The position numbers and the translations under genes are program-made. Positions 7,003-15,348 of a DNA stretch of 15,517 nt are shown one piece after another. A model generated the notes under the pieces. It worked only from the letters and a program-made list of their open reading frames with translations. It searched no databases and was not told where the DNA came from. The stretch comes from Vicingus sp036171675 (GTDB lineage Bacteria; Bacteroidota; Bacteroidia; Flavobacteriales_E; Vicingaceae), in contig JAVHRO010000068.1 in assembly GCA_036171675.1 (NCBI GenBank), forward strand, positions 1-15,517, written 5' to 3'. The stretch's first letter is position 1; each line of letters begins with the position of its first letter.

Positions 7003-8337
7003 ATGAAAAATTATTATCTAATACTCTTGTTGTTACTGGTGGGTGAACTTAACGCTCAGAACAGCAATGCTCCTAAAATTTGGACGCTCCAAGAATGTGT
7101 TGATTACGCTATTAAAAACAATATTTCCGTGAAACAGTCGGAATTGGAACAACAAAGTCGAACTCAAAGTATTACCAGCGCAAAAGGTAACTTTTTACCT
7201 AATGTTAATGCTACAGCATCGCAATCGTTTAATTTTGGCTCTTCAATAGACGCAACTGGAGCAAGAGTTGCTTCCGATTTTCGTTCCAACAATTATAGCC
7301 TTAATTCATCGGTAGTGTTGTTTGATGGTTTTGCTAACATCAACACGTTAAATCAATCGAAAATAAATTTGGAGGTACAAAATGCCAATTTGGAGAAAAT
7401 GAAAAATGACATTTCGCTTAATGTGGTTAATGCGTATCTGCAAATACTTTTTGCAAAAGAACAAATTAATATTGCACAACTACAAATAGAAATTACACAA
7501 AAGGAAGTTGACCGAATAACTCAATTAGTTAATGCTGGGGTTGCTCCAAAAGGTGATTTACTCAACATTAATTCTACCCTAGCTACCGACGAACAAAATT
7601 TAATACAAGCACAAAATACACTCGATATTTCTGCACTCCGTTTAGCACAGCTGTTGCAATTGCCCGATACAGGTGTTGATGTAGAACCCATTGTTATTGA
7701 TACCCCAAATGCCTCAATTATTGGAAATTCGTCATCTGATATTTATAGTAAAGCATCCACATCGTTTCCAGAAATTAAAGCGGCAGAACTTACCATTGAA
7801 AGTGCAAATAAGGATATTAAAATATCGCAAGCCAATTACTATCCATCTTTAACGTTGAGCTATGGGTTGAGTACTGTTTATCAGCACAGACAAGGTTTTG
7901 TCGATTTTTATCCATATGGTGACCAATTAGATAATAATTTAGGGCATTTTGTTGGACTTACACTTAACATCCCATTGTTTAATCGTTTTCAATATTCTAC
8001 GGCAGTATCCAAATCAAAAATTAATTTTGAACAGGCTCAATACAGTTTGGAAAGCGAAAAAATAAAATTAAGAGAATCTATACAAGTGGCTTACACCGAT
8101 GCGAAAATGGCTTCTAAAACATTCGAAGCAGCGCAAAAAGCAGTTGATGCTAATCAAGAAGCGTTTAGATATGCTCAAGAACGTTTCCAGGTGGGAAATT
8201 TTAATTCGTACGATTTTAATCAAGCAAAAAATCGTTTTTTCACCGCACAATCGCAGCAAATACGTGCTAAATACGACTACACTTTTAAACTTAAAGTGCT
8301 TGAGTTTTATTATGGAATTCCTTTGATAATGAAATAG
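7003..8337 (+). CDS. TolC-family outer-membrane efflux protein
   Basis: The outer-membrane exit duct of the tripartite pump, 444 aa, near the usual TolC-family length. The signal peptide is residues 1-18, ending LNA, with mature residue Gln19 predicted. The mature start, WTLQECVDYAIKNN, is the standard opening of the family. Two outer-membrane efflux repeats are visible: one with LPNVNATAS, a beta segment (SSVVLFDGF) and a long helix, the other with YYPSLTLSYGLS, LTLNIPLFNRF and a second long helix ending QERFQVGNFNSYDFNQAKNRF. The ATG at 7003 gives a well-formed signal peptide. It lies 76 bp after the adaptor gene, and the gap holds small inverted repeats, so expression could be partly uncoupled from the upstream genes. 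It probably works with the ABC complex encoded just before it. Confidence 0.94.
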   Translation: MKNYYLILLLLLVGELNAQNSNAPKIWTLQECVDYAIKNNISVKQSELEQQSRTQSITSAKGNFLPNVNATASQSFNFGSSIDATGARVASDFRSNNYSLNSSVVLFDGFANINTLNQSKINLEVQNANLEKMKNDISLNVVNAYLQILFAKEQINIAQLQIEITQKEVDRITQLVNAGVAPKGDLLNINSTLATDEQNLIQAQNTLDISALRLAQLLQLPDTGVDVEPIVIDTPNASIIGNSSSDIYSKASTSFPEIKAAELTIESANKDIKISQANYYPSLTLSYGLSTVYQHRQGFVDFYPYGDQLDNNLGHFVGLTLNIPLFNRFQYSTAVSKSKINFEQAQYSLESEKIKLRESIQVAYTDAKMASKTFEAAQKAVDANQEAFRYAQERFQVGNFNSYDFNQAKNRFFTAQSQQIRAKYDYTFKLKVLEFYYGIPLIMK

Positions 8338-8354
8338 AATAAAAAAAACAATCT

Positions 8355-9179
8355 ATGAATAAATTACTATTAAGTTGTTTCACTGTATTTTTCCTAATTA
8401 GTTGTACTGAAAATAAAAAGGATTCGGAAATAACAAACAAACCAACAACAATAAACAATAATGTCCCAACATTAGCATACACTGTTGTTTCGAGGTTACC
8501 CCATGATGCATCTTCGTTTACCGAGGGTTTTTTGTTTCATAATCAACAATTATTTGAAAGCACAGGCGCACCTGAAAACTTGCCTGAGACCAAATCCATG
8601 TTTGGAATTGTGAATTTAGAGACAGGAAAAATTGATTCCAAAGCTGAATTGGATAGAACAAAATATTTTGGAGAGGGTATTGTATTTTTTGGTGATAAGA
8701 TTTATCAACTTACTTACACCACTCAAATTGGCTTTATATACGACAGCAAGACTTACAAACAAATAGGAAATTTTAGGTTTAAAAACAAAGAAGGTTGGGG
8801 ATTAACAACGGACGGAACGTTCATTATTATGAGTGATGGAACCAACAACCTAACCTATTTAGATCCAACTACGCTTAAGGAAGTTAAAACACTTAGTGTT
8901 AGCAATGCTGGATATGCCGAAGATTATCTAAATGAATTGGAATACATTAACGGGTACATTTACGCTAACATTTGGACCAAAAATTACCTGGTTAAAATAG
9001 ACCCAAAAACAGGGAAAGTAGTTGGAACAATTGACTTATCTGCTTTAACCATCGAGGCAAAAAGTAATAATCCAAATGCAGATGTATTAAACGGAATCGC
9101 CTACGATACTACATCGGATAAAATTTATGTTACGGGAAAATTGTGGCCCAATATCTTTCAATTGGATTTTCCTCATTAA
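8355..9179 (+). CDS. Glutaminyl-peptide cyclotransferase, lipoprotein, beta-propeller type
   Basis: Converts N-terminal glutamine of proteins into pyroglutamate with release of ammonia. The 274-aa protein matches the plant/bacterial (papaya-type) glutamine cyclotransferase family, a five-bladed propeller. Blade motifs seen in order are SFTEGF (54-59), YFGEGIV (104-110), KEGWGL (145-150), MSDGT (159-163), LNELEYINGYIYANIW (192-207), DVLNGIAYD (243-251) and TGKLWP (260-265). Acidic residues Glu57, Glu107, Glu146, Asp161 and Glu194 sit in these motifs and include the likely active-site residues. The N-terminus is a lipoprotein signal with lipobox LISC and lipidated Cys17, so the enzyme is tethered to a membrane facing the periplasm. 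It follows the TolC gene by 17 bp and is probably cotranscribed. Flanking exported proteins carry predicted N-terminal Gln, which fits its job. Confidence 0.9.
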   Translation: MNKLLLSCFTVFFLISCTENKKDSEITNKPTTINNNVPTLAYTVVSRLPHDASSFTEGFLFHNQQLFESTGAPENLPETKSMFGIVNLETGKIDSKAELDRTKYFGEGIVFFGDKIYQLTYTTQIGFIYDSKTYKQIGNFRFKNKEGWGLTTDGTFIIMSDGTNNLTYLDPTTLKEVKTLSVSNAGYAEDYLNELEYINGYIYANIWTKNYLVKIDPKTGKVVGTIDLSALTIEAKSNNPNADVLNGIAYDTTSDKIYVTGKLWPNIFQLDFPH

Positions 9180-9206
9180 ATAACGGTTAGTTATAAAGAG
9201 ATGTAG

Positions 9207-9347
9207 ATTTTAGTAAAAGAAATTCAAGACCAATTTGAGTTAACTATAGCTGTTTCGTATTTACCAAAAGGCTTGTACATATTACGAAAAAAAACCAACC
9301 ATTTCATTCATATAAATTCGACCAACAAAAAAATTGTTCAATCGTAA
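9207..9347 (+). pseudogene. Remnant of a T9SS type A C-terminal sorting domain
   Basis: The frame from 9207 to the stop at 9345-9347 reads 46 residues including LTIAVSYLPKGLYIL and, at the end, NKKIVQS. This resembles the end of a T9SS type A tail (pattern V..LPkGvYil ... K.vK). No start codon serves it: an in-frame TAG lies directly upstream at 9204-9206. The stretch is too short to function alone, so I read it as the decayed 3' end of a former secreted-protein gene, left in the 266-bp gap between the cyclotransferase and the 1514-aa protein. A chance resemblance cannot be excluded. Confidence 0.4.
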
Positions 9348-9399
9348 AATGAGTCAAGGCAACCTAATCAAGGCATTCTCGTTTTAGAATAAAAATCTG

Positions 9400-9426
9400 T
9401 TGACAATTAAAAAAATCTTACTTTAG
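9400..9426 (+). promoter_or_regulatory. Possible promoter of the 1514-aa surface protein gene
   Basis: TTG at 9400-9402 (inside a TTGACA) is followed after 16 nt by TACTTTAG at 9419-9426, one mismatch from the Bacteroidota -7 box TAnnTTTG. Transcription would start near 9432, about 14 nt before the TTG start codon at 9446. The -7 box sits within a short palindrome (9417-9430). Confidence 0.35.
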
Positions 9427-9430
9427 TAAG
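9417..9430. repeat. Perfect inverted repeat CTTACT-TT-AGTAAG, possible operator
   Basis: Six-base arms (9417-9422 and 9425-9430) around a 2-nt centre, overlapping the putative -7 box ahead of the 1514-aa protein gene. Its position is where a dimeric repressor would block initiation, but no adjacent regulator gene is present, and AT-rich palindromes of this size also arise by chance. Confidence 0.35.
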
Positions 9431-9445
9431 TTATATATCAACCAT

Positions 9446-12400
9446 TTGAGGTTTTTAGTCTACATAGTTATGCTTGTTTTTGTGCAAAACTCATTTGCAC
9501 AACATGCCCACGTTGAGTTTAAAGAAAATAAAGGGCAGTGGGAAAACAATATTTTATATCGAGCCAAAATTCCTGCCGGAGAGTTATTTTTAGAAAAAAA
9601 TAAGTTAACCTATCAATTTTACAACGAACAAGATATGCTCCGTATGGGCGATATTTTTCATGGTTGGATAAATAACCCACAACTTGCTGATTCAATTCTT
9701 CATTTACATGCGTTTCAAGTGGAATTTTTTAATGCGTTGCCTGCACAGACGTTGGCTCAACACCCTTGTTCAGATTACGAAAACTATTTTATTGGAAACG
9801 ACACCACCAAATGGTCTAGTAATGTAAAAAAATATCAAGATGTTACGTATCAAAATATATATAATGGTATTCAATTAAAGTTGTATTCGTCGCACGAAAA
9901 TGGTTTGAAATATGATTTTATTGTTAATCCAAATGCCGATGTTAATCAAATTCAATTGAATTACAATGGTGTGAATGAAATATTCCTAAAAAATGGACGA
10001 TTAAACATAAAAACTTCGGTAAATGACTTAATAGAACAACAACCTTATGCTTACCAAATTATTAATGGAAAGGAAAAAGAAGTCAAATGTAATTTTAATC
10101 TTACTGGAACCAAGTTAAATTTCTCTTTTCCAAGAGGTTATAACAAATCTTTTCCATTAATTATCGACCCTGCGTTAATTTTTGCCTCCTACACAGGTTC
10201 CACTGCTGATAATTTTGGTTTTACCTCTACCTTTGATGAAGATGGCGATTTGTTTGGTGGTGGAGTTGTCTATGGTATAGGATATCCAACAACTATAGGA
10301 GCGTTTCAAACAACTTTTCATGGTGGTTCTGTCGATATTGGTATAACCAAGTTTAATCCTTATGGCACGAATTTAATTTTTTCAACCTACATTGGTGGGG
10401 TAGGAAACGATTATCCACACAGTTTAATTGTTAACCACAACAACGAATTATTGATTTTAGGAACTACGAGGTCTATTGATTTTCCGGTTACTCCAGGCTG
10501 TTACGATAATACACAAAATGGTTCATCCGATATTTTCGTTGCAAAATTGAATGCAACAGGTAACGTAATGTTAGGCTCCACTTATATTGGAGGGTCTGCT
10601 GACGATGGTCTAAACTGGGGAAATCCACTAAAATATAATTATGCCGACCAATACCGTGGTGAAATAGTGGTTGATCAAACTGATTATGTTTTTGTGGCAA
10701 GTACAACGCAATCACCAGATTTTCCTACTACTGCTGGAGTATTTCAGCCAACATATATTTCAGGAGAAACCAACCAAAATGCTTGTGTAATAAAGCTATC
10801 ACCCAATTTGACTTCATTAAATTGGAGCACCTTTTTTGGAGGAACTATGGATGATGCTGCTTATTCACTGCAATTTGATGAATTAGGAAACATCCTCTTT
10901 ACAGGAGGAACTAAAAGTGCTGATTTGCCCGTTTCTGCTACGGCAATTAAAACCTCTCTTGGGGGTATAATGGATGGATACATTACAAAAATAACCCCTG
11001 ATGCTTCTACCATTTTGGCATGTACTTATATTGGAACAGATACCTTAGACCAAACATTTTTTGTTCAGCTCGATACTGCTAACAATGTTTTTGTTTATGG
11101 TCAAACCGAAGGAAATTATCCAATAACCCCAATTGGAGTTTATGCTGATAGTAACAGTGGGCAATTTTTACATAAACTTACTCCCAACTTAGATTCTACC
11201 ATTTTTTCTACCACTTTTGGTACAAGTTCGGGGCATGTTGATATTGCACCATCGGCTTTTTTGGTGAATTCGTGTAACTACATATTAATTTCTGGTTGGG
11301 GTGGTCGATTAAATGCAAATTTTGGTATGGCTGATTATAGCACAACCAATGGTTTACCTGTTACTGCAAACGCACAACAACTCACCACCGATGGTCAGGA
11401 TTATTATTTGGCCATGTTTGGAGAAGATGCTCAATCGTTGATTTATGCTACGTATTTTGGTGGCTATACGAGTGCCGACCACGTAGATGGAGGAACAAGT
11501 AGATTCGACAAAAAAGGGATGGTTTATCAGGCGGTTTGTTCTTCGTGCGAATACCTTTCAACATCAAGTGTTCCAAATACGAATGATTTTCCAACTACAC
11601 CAGGGGCATGGTCAAATACGGATAACAGCACCAATTGTAATTTAGGGGTATTTAAATTAGATTTAACCAATTTAACTGCTATTGCCGATATTGTCGCTCC
11701 CTCAGTATGTTTGGGTGAAACTGCACAATTTATAAATCATAGCATTGGTGGAATTTCATTTTTGTGGAATTTTGGTGATGGCAACTTCTCTACAGATTTT
11801 GAACCTTTTCATATTTATGATACGATTGGCGCTTATACAGTTTCGCTAGTTGTTCTTGATTCCACAACGTGTAATATTTTAGATTCCGATTTTGTTGATG
11901 TAGAAATTATTCCCTTACCACAGTTTGAATTTGATTCTATTCCTGGAATTTGCCCAGGAGATAGCACACAACTTAACATTTTAAATGCGACTACCTACAC
12001 ATGGATTACAAATTATAATATCTCGGATACATCTATAGCAAATCCTATTGTTTGGCCAGCTACTTCAACTAATTATTCAGTAATCGTAAATAGTCCATGT
12101 GGAATAGATACGCTTTCCATATTTGTGCAAGTTTATCAACCAAACATTGATATGAGTCCTGACACGATTGTTTGTAGAGGGCAGTCTGTTCAACTTTTTT
12201 CGAGTGGTGGAGCAAATTATTTATGGACACCTAATACGGGATTAAATAACGACACCCTATCAAATCCATTAGCAACACCTGACACTACTACCACCTATCA
12301 GGTTGAAATAACCACCATTAATCTTTGCGTTTGGGATACGTTTGCTACAATTTATGTTGATACTGTTTTTACCAATGCGTTAGCTTCTAGCGATGTGACT

Positions 12401-13990
12401 ATTTGCAGAGGTGACACTGCTCAAATTTATGCCACAGAAGGAAGAAATTACTCGTGGTCACCAACTGGCAGTTTAAGTAATCCAACAGACTCATTTACGT
12501 TAGCTTTTCCTTCTATTACCACAGCTTATATTGTTGAATCATCCAACTTTTGCAACACCGTTGTTGACACCGTTGTTGTTACCATACATCAAATAGATTA
12601 TGCCGATAATAATAAAATTTGTTTAGGCGATAGTGTTCAACTTGATGTTATAAATGCGGATAATTATACTTGGCTAACGAATACCAATATTTCAGATACT
12701 GCTGTTGCAAACCCAAATGTATGGCCAACAAACTCAATGAATTACACTGTTGTTGCCCAAAGTGTGTGCGGTTTAGATACGGTAAATGTTTTTGTGGAGG
12801 TTTATCAACCAAACATTGATATAAGTCCCGACACATTTATTTGTGTTGGTCAATCTGTACCATTATTGGCAGGTGGAGGGGTTTCATACCTTTGGATCCC
12901 AGCCTCTTCTTTGAATATGGGTAATGTTGCTTCTCCAATAGCGTCACCTACAACAAATACGACCTATGATGTTGAAATCACTGATATCAACAATTGTGTT
13001 TGGGATACTTCAACCACCGTAGTTATTGATTCGAATTTACCCATAGCCATTGCTACCACATCAGATGATACGATTTGTAAAGGTGACACCACGCAATTAA
13101 TTGTGTCAGGAAGCAGAGCATATCAATGGTTTCCATCGAGCAGCTTGAGTAATCCAACCGATTCTGTTACATTAGCATTTCCAATAGCAACAACAAACTA
13201 TGTTGTGGGCTCTACCAATGGTTGTGGTACTGCGTATGATACCGTTTTAATTGCGGTGTTAAACGTAAATGCTCAAATAGTTAATGATACCTCTGTTTGT
13301 ATTGGCGAACAAGCCACGCTGTGGGCAGCGGGAGGCGCAAGTTACTGGTGGGAACCTAGTTATTTAATTTCTAATCCTTCAAGTAATTTAATACAACCAA
13401 CAATAACCAATCCAACACTTTTTACTGTTAATGTGGTGGGGGCTAATGGATGCAAGACTGATTTATCGGTTATGGTTAATACCAAACCAACTCCATGGAT
13501 TAATTTAGAAGAAACTGTATCGGCTGGAGTAAATAATGAAGTTGAAATTAATCCCGAAACCAATGGTGTTTTTTATAATTGGGCACCTTCCGATGGATTA
13601 AGCTGCACTACTTGTTTATCACCTATTGCTTCATCAGGAATATCTTCTACATATACGTTTACTTCTTGGTCGGAATTTGGATGTGTTTCTAAACAACAAG
13701 TTACCGTGCTTTATCAAGGAATATTATACGTGCCAAATGCGTTTACACCTGATGGAGATGGCGACAATGACATTTTTTATGCTTTTGGAAAAAATATTGT
13801 AGCGTTTAATATGATGATTTTTGACCGTTGGGGCGAAAAACTATTTACTTCCGATAATTTGGATGTTGGTTGGGATGGAACCTACAAAGGCAAACTGGTG
13901 AAAACCGAAACCTATGTTTGGAAAATAAAGTACAAAGACGTATTAAAAAATACGGGCGACCTGATAGGAACAGTTACATTAATTCGATAA
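9446..13990 (+). CDS. Large secreted SBBP/PKD/Ig-repeat protein with T9SS type B (CHU_C) tail
   Basis: A 1514-aa protein exported through Sec and then T9SS to the cell surface or medium, probably adhesive or structural. Residues 1-18 form a signal peptide ending SFA with Gln19 next. Residues about 22-235 (ENKGQWENNILYRA, KYQDVTYQNIYNGIQLKLYS, YDFIVNPNAD) match the domain that usually precedes SBBP repeats (I believe DUF7948). SBBP propeller repeats cover about 245-735 (FSTYIGG, GSTYIGG, ATYFGG and DFPTT-type motifs). A PKD domain (about 745-825, WNFGDGN) and seven Ig-like modules follow, with opening cysteines at 755 (PKD) and 836, 910, 987, 1059, 1133, 1211 and 1285 (Ig-like). The type B tail runs from 1429 (VPNAFTPDGDGDND, IFDRWGE, GWDGTYKG) to the end. 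The start is TTG at 9446: the in-frame TGA at 9401 bars longer forms, and the ATG at 9470 would remove the charged N-terminus of the signal. No catalytic domain is seen. Confidence 0.93.
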   Translation: MRFLVYIVMLVFVQNSFAQHAHVEFKENKGQWENNILYRAKIPAGELFLEKNKLTYQFYNEQDMLRMGDIFHGWINNPQLADSILHLHAFQVEFFNALPAQTLAQHPCSDYENYFIGNDTTKWSSNVKKYQDVTYQNIYNGIQLKLYSSHENGLKYDFIVNPNADVNQIQLNYNGVNEIFLKNGRLNIKTSVNDLIEQQPYAYQIINGKEKEVKCNFNLTGTKLNFSFPRGYNKSFPLIIDPALIFASYTGSTADNFGFTSTFDEDGDLFGGGVVYGIGYPTTIGAFQTTFHGGSVDIGITKFNPYGTNLIFSTYIGGVGNDYPHSLIVNHNNELLILGTTRSIDFPVTPGCYDNTQNGSSDIFVAKLNATGNVMLGSTYIGGSADDGLNWGNPLKYNYADQYRGEIVVDQTDYVFVASTTQSPDFPTTAGVFQPTYISGETNQNACVIKLSPNLTSLNWSTFFGGTMDDAAYSLQFDELGNILFTGGTKSADLPVSATAIKTSLGGIMDGYITKITPDASTILACTYIGTDTLDQTFFVQLDTANNVFVYGQTEGNYPITPIGVYADSNSGQFLHKLTPNLDSTIFSTTFGTSSGHVDIAPSAFLVNSCNYILISGWGGRLNANFGMADYSTTNGLPVTANAQQLTTDGQDYYLAMFGEDAQSLIYATYFGGYTSADHVDGGTSRFDKKGMVYQAVCSSCEYLSTSSVPNTNDFPTTPGAWSNTDNSTNCNLGVFKLDLTNLTAIADIVAPSVCLGETAQFINHSIGGISFLWNFGDGNFSTDFEPFHIYDTIGAYTVSLVVLDSTTCNILDSDFVDVEIIPLPQFEFDSIPGICPGDSTQLNILNATTYTWITNYNISDTSIANPIVWPATSTNYSVIVNSPCGIDTLSIFVQVYQPNIDMSPDTIVCRGQSVQLFSSGGANYLWTPNTGLNNDTLSNPLATPDTTTTYQVEITTINLCVWDTFATIYVDTVFTNALASSDVTICRGDTAQIYATEGRNYSWSPTGSLSNPTDSFTLAFPSITTAYIVESSNFCNTVVDTVVVTIHQIDYADNNKICLGDSVQLDVINADNYTWLTNTNISDTAVANPNVWPTNSMNYTVVAQSVCGLDTVNVFVEVYQPNIDISPDTFICVGQSVPLLAGGGVSYLWIPASSLNMGNVASPIASPTTNTTYDVEITDINNCVWDTSTTVVIDSNLPIAIATTSDDTICKGDTTQLIVSGSRAYQWFPSSSLSNPTDSVTLAFPIATTNYVVGSTNGCGTAYDTVLIAVLNVNAQIVNDTSVCIGEQATLWAAGGASYWWEPSYLISNPSSNLIQPTITNPTLFTVNVVGANGCKTDLSVMVNTKPTPWINLEETVSAGVNNEVEINPETNGVFYNWAPSDGLSCTTCLSPIASSGISSTYTFTSWSEFGCVSKQQVTVLYQGILYVPNAFTPDGDGDNDIFYAFGKNIVAFNMMIFDRWGEKLFTSDNLDVGWDGTYKGKLVKTETYVWKIKYKDVLKNTGDLIGTVTLIR
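11951..13297 (+). repeat. Tandem duplication of a three-module Ig-like block (about 223 codons)
   Basis: Within the surface protein, modules A-B-C (cysteines 836, 910, 987) recur as A'-B'-C' (1059, 1133, 1211), shifted by 223, 223 and 224 residues. Neighbouring modules differ more than those one block apart: VYQPNID then SPDT ends A and opens B in both blocks, and SLSNPTDS then TLAFP occurs only in C and C'. At DNA level the 35 nt from 12131 and from 12800 differ at two positions. Block 1 spans 11951-12619 and block 2 spans 12620-13297. Confidence 0.85.
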
Positions 13991-15253
13991 TTGTTTTACC
14001 GAACCCAACGTTTCGATTAAAAACACCATTAACAATAAGGAGTATAATAGCGCCATAATCGGGTAGTATTGTTCAAAAGGAACAAAATTACTAGCATAGG
14101 AAAATACTCCTAAAAATGACCATACAATGGCAAAATGGTACGATTTTACCAATACACTTAACAAAATTAAAATAACAAAATAATAAGGCTCAATATGGCT
14201 GTTTAATAAAACAAAAGCTGCCATGCAAAATAACATTCCTTTAACAATCGAACTCCACTTTGTTGATCTTGAAATAGCAATACTTAATAAAACAATCGCA
14301 AATAGGGTATAAAGAATGAGTTGAGGTTTTTTAGTAAAAGGTTCAAGTGCGTAAATTAATCCAAATCGAGTTGAATTTGCCTGCTGAAACATAGTAAGAT
14401 TATCTATTAAATAGCTATGCATAAATGGAAGCCATGCTAATCCAATAACAATAACTAGAATCGAGCAAAAAATAATAAATTTTAAAGGAGTTAATTTCTT
14501 CATTAACAAAGGGATAAAGAATAGAGGGAAAACACTTGTAATACTTGCTATTGCCCAAAAAAACGATGCCGAAAACAACTTGTTATTAATGAACAAATAA
14601 ATAGCAACAATTAGTAAACAGAGCATTATGCCTACAAAGTTAATGTTGCCAGTTAACCCTATAATCACTAAAGGATTTAAGGCGTAAATAAGAACGCTGT
14701 TGTACGATAAATTGAGTTTTTGAAGAATACTAATGAGCATTTTTACCAAAACAAAATCAGCAATAAGTATGGGTAGTCTTAGCATAACCAAACCTAGTAA
14801 AGGATAAATTCCAGCAAGAAATGCAGAAGGAACAGTAAACAATTGCAATAAAGGAAAAATAGAAGTATTACTTTGTTCATTGCTTAATGGGTCAAAAAAT
14901 GACTCAAAAATAGAACTAGGTATGGGTGTTTTGTTTGCCAATATATCGGCAGGCGAAAATAGATAAGGATTAAACCCATGCAACAACAGTTTTCCATCCC
15001 ACAAATACCTTAAATAATCTACTGAAAAAAGAGGGACAGCGCATAAAAAAATTAATCGAAACAACATTGAAATCCAAAGCAAAATATTTACTTCAGTTTT
15101 GTCTTGAGTATAAAAAATAAAATAAAAATAAATTCCAAAAGGAATAATAAAAACCAACGCTAAATTTAGCAAATTGGCGTTGCCCATAAAATATCCAGCA
15201 TAAATGTAAATTAATGCGGTTAAAAAAACCAATAGATATTTGATAATTGCCAT
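13979..15253 (-). CDS. GT-C-like multi-pass membrane glycosyltransferase
   Basis: A 424-aa integral membrane protein with roughly ten hydrophobic segments, most like the GT-C polyprenol-phosphate-sugar-dependent (mannosyltransferase-like, DUF2029/MptB-type) group. The key stretch is the first large loop after TM2-3: SVDYLRYLWDGKLLLHGFNPY (78-98), with Asp79 in the place of the usual catalytic aspartate, followed by SNTSIFPLLQLF. A later LNPLVIIGLTGN matches the family's LNPL-I-x-GN element, although the usual following His is missing (GNINF). The sugar and acceptor are unknown; the donor would be a lipid-phosphate sugar. I take the ATG at 15253, preceded by a TAnnTTTG box; a TTG one codon earlier is less likely. 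Its stop overlaps the end of the convergent surface-protein gene by 12 bp. Conceivable roles are surface glycan or glycoprotein assembly. Confidence 0.75.
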   Translation of the reverse strand: MAIIKYLLVFLTALIYIYAGYFMGNANLLNLALVFIIPFGIYFYFIFYTQDKTEVNILLWISMLFRLIFLCAVPLFSVDYLRYLWDGKLLLHGFNPYLFSPADILANKTPIPSSIFESFFDPLSNEQSNTSIFPLLQLFTVPSAFLAGIYPLLGLVMLRLPILIADFVLVKMLISILQKLNLSYNSVLIYALNPLVIIGLTGNINFVGIMLCLLIVAIYLFINNKLFSASFFWAIASITSVFPLFFIPLLMKKLTPLKFIIFCSILVIVIGLAWLPFMHSYLIDNLTMFQQANSTRFGLIYALEPFTKKPQLILYTLFAIVLLSIAISRSTKWSSIVKGMLFCMAAFVLLNSHIEPYYFVILILLSVLVKSYHFAIVWSFLGVFSYASNFVPFEQYYPIMALLYSLLLMVFLIETLGSVKQLSN

Positions 15254-15257
15254 CAAT

Positions 15258-15265
15258 CAAAAATA
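15258..15265 (-). promoter_or_regulatory. Bacteroidota -7 box (TATTTTTG) for the membrane glycosyltransferase
   Basis: On the minus strand TATTTTTG fits TAnnTTTG and ends 4 nt before the ATG at 15253. No -33 TTTG is visible at the usual distance. As with the two genes at the left of the window, the implied mRNA start falls on or beside the start codon. Confidence 0.45.
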
Positions 15266-15348
15266 CGGAATACAATACGCTTTCATTTTGTGTTTAGAAA
15301 ACATTATTAACACCTATTTGAACAGTAATAATCGTTAATAAACTGTAG

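Noticed and set aside
7003..8337. Possibility that the TolC-family protein belongs to an RND pump.
   Set aside because: No RND transporter gene is present; the direct upstream neighbours are an ABC ATPase, two MacB-type permeases and an adaptor.
9348..9399. Remaining part of the gap between the T9SS tail relic and the surface protein promoter, checked for a small RNA or small gene.
   Set aside because: No frame with a credible start, no strong hairpin and no promoter box were seen.
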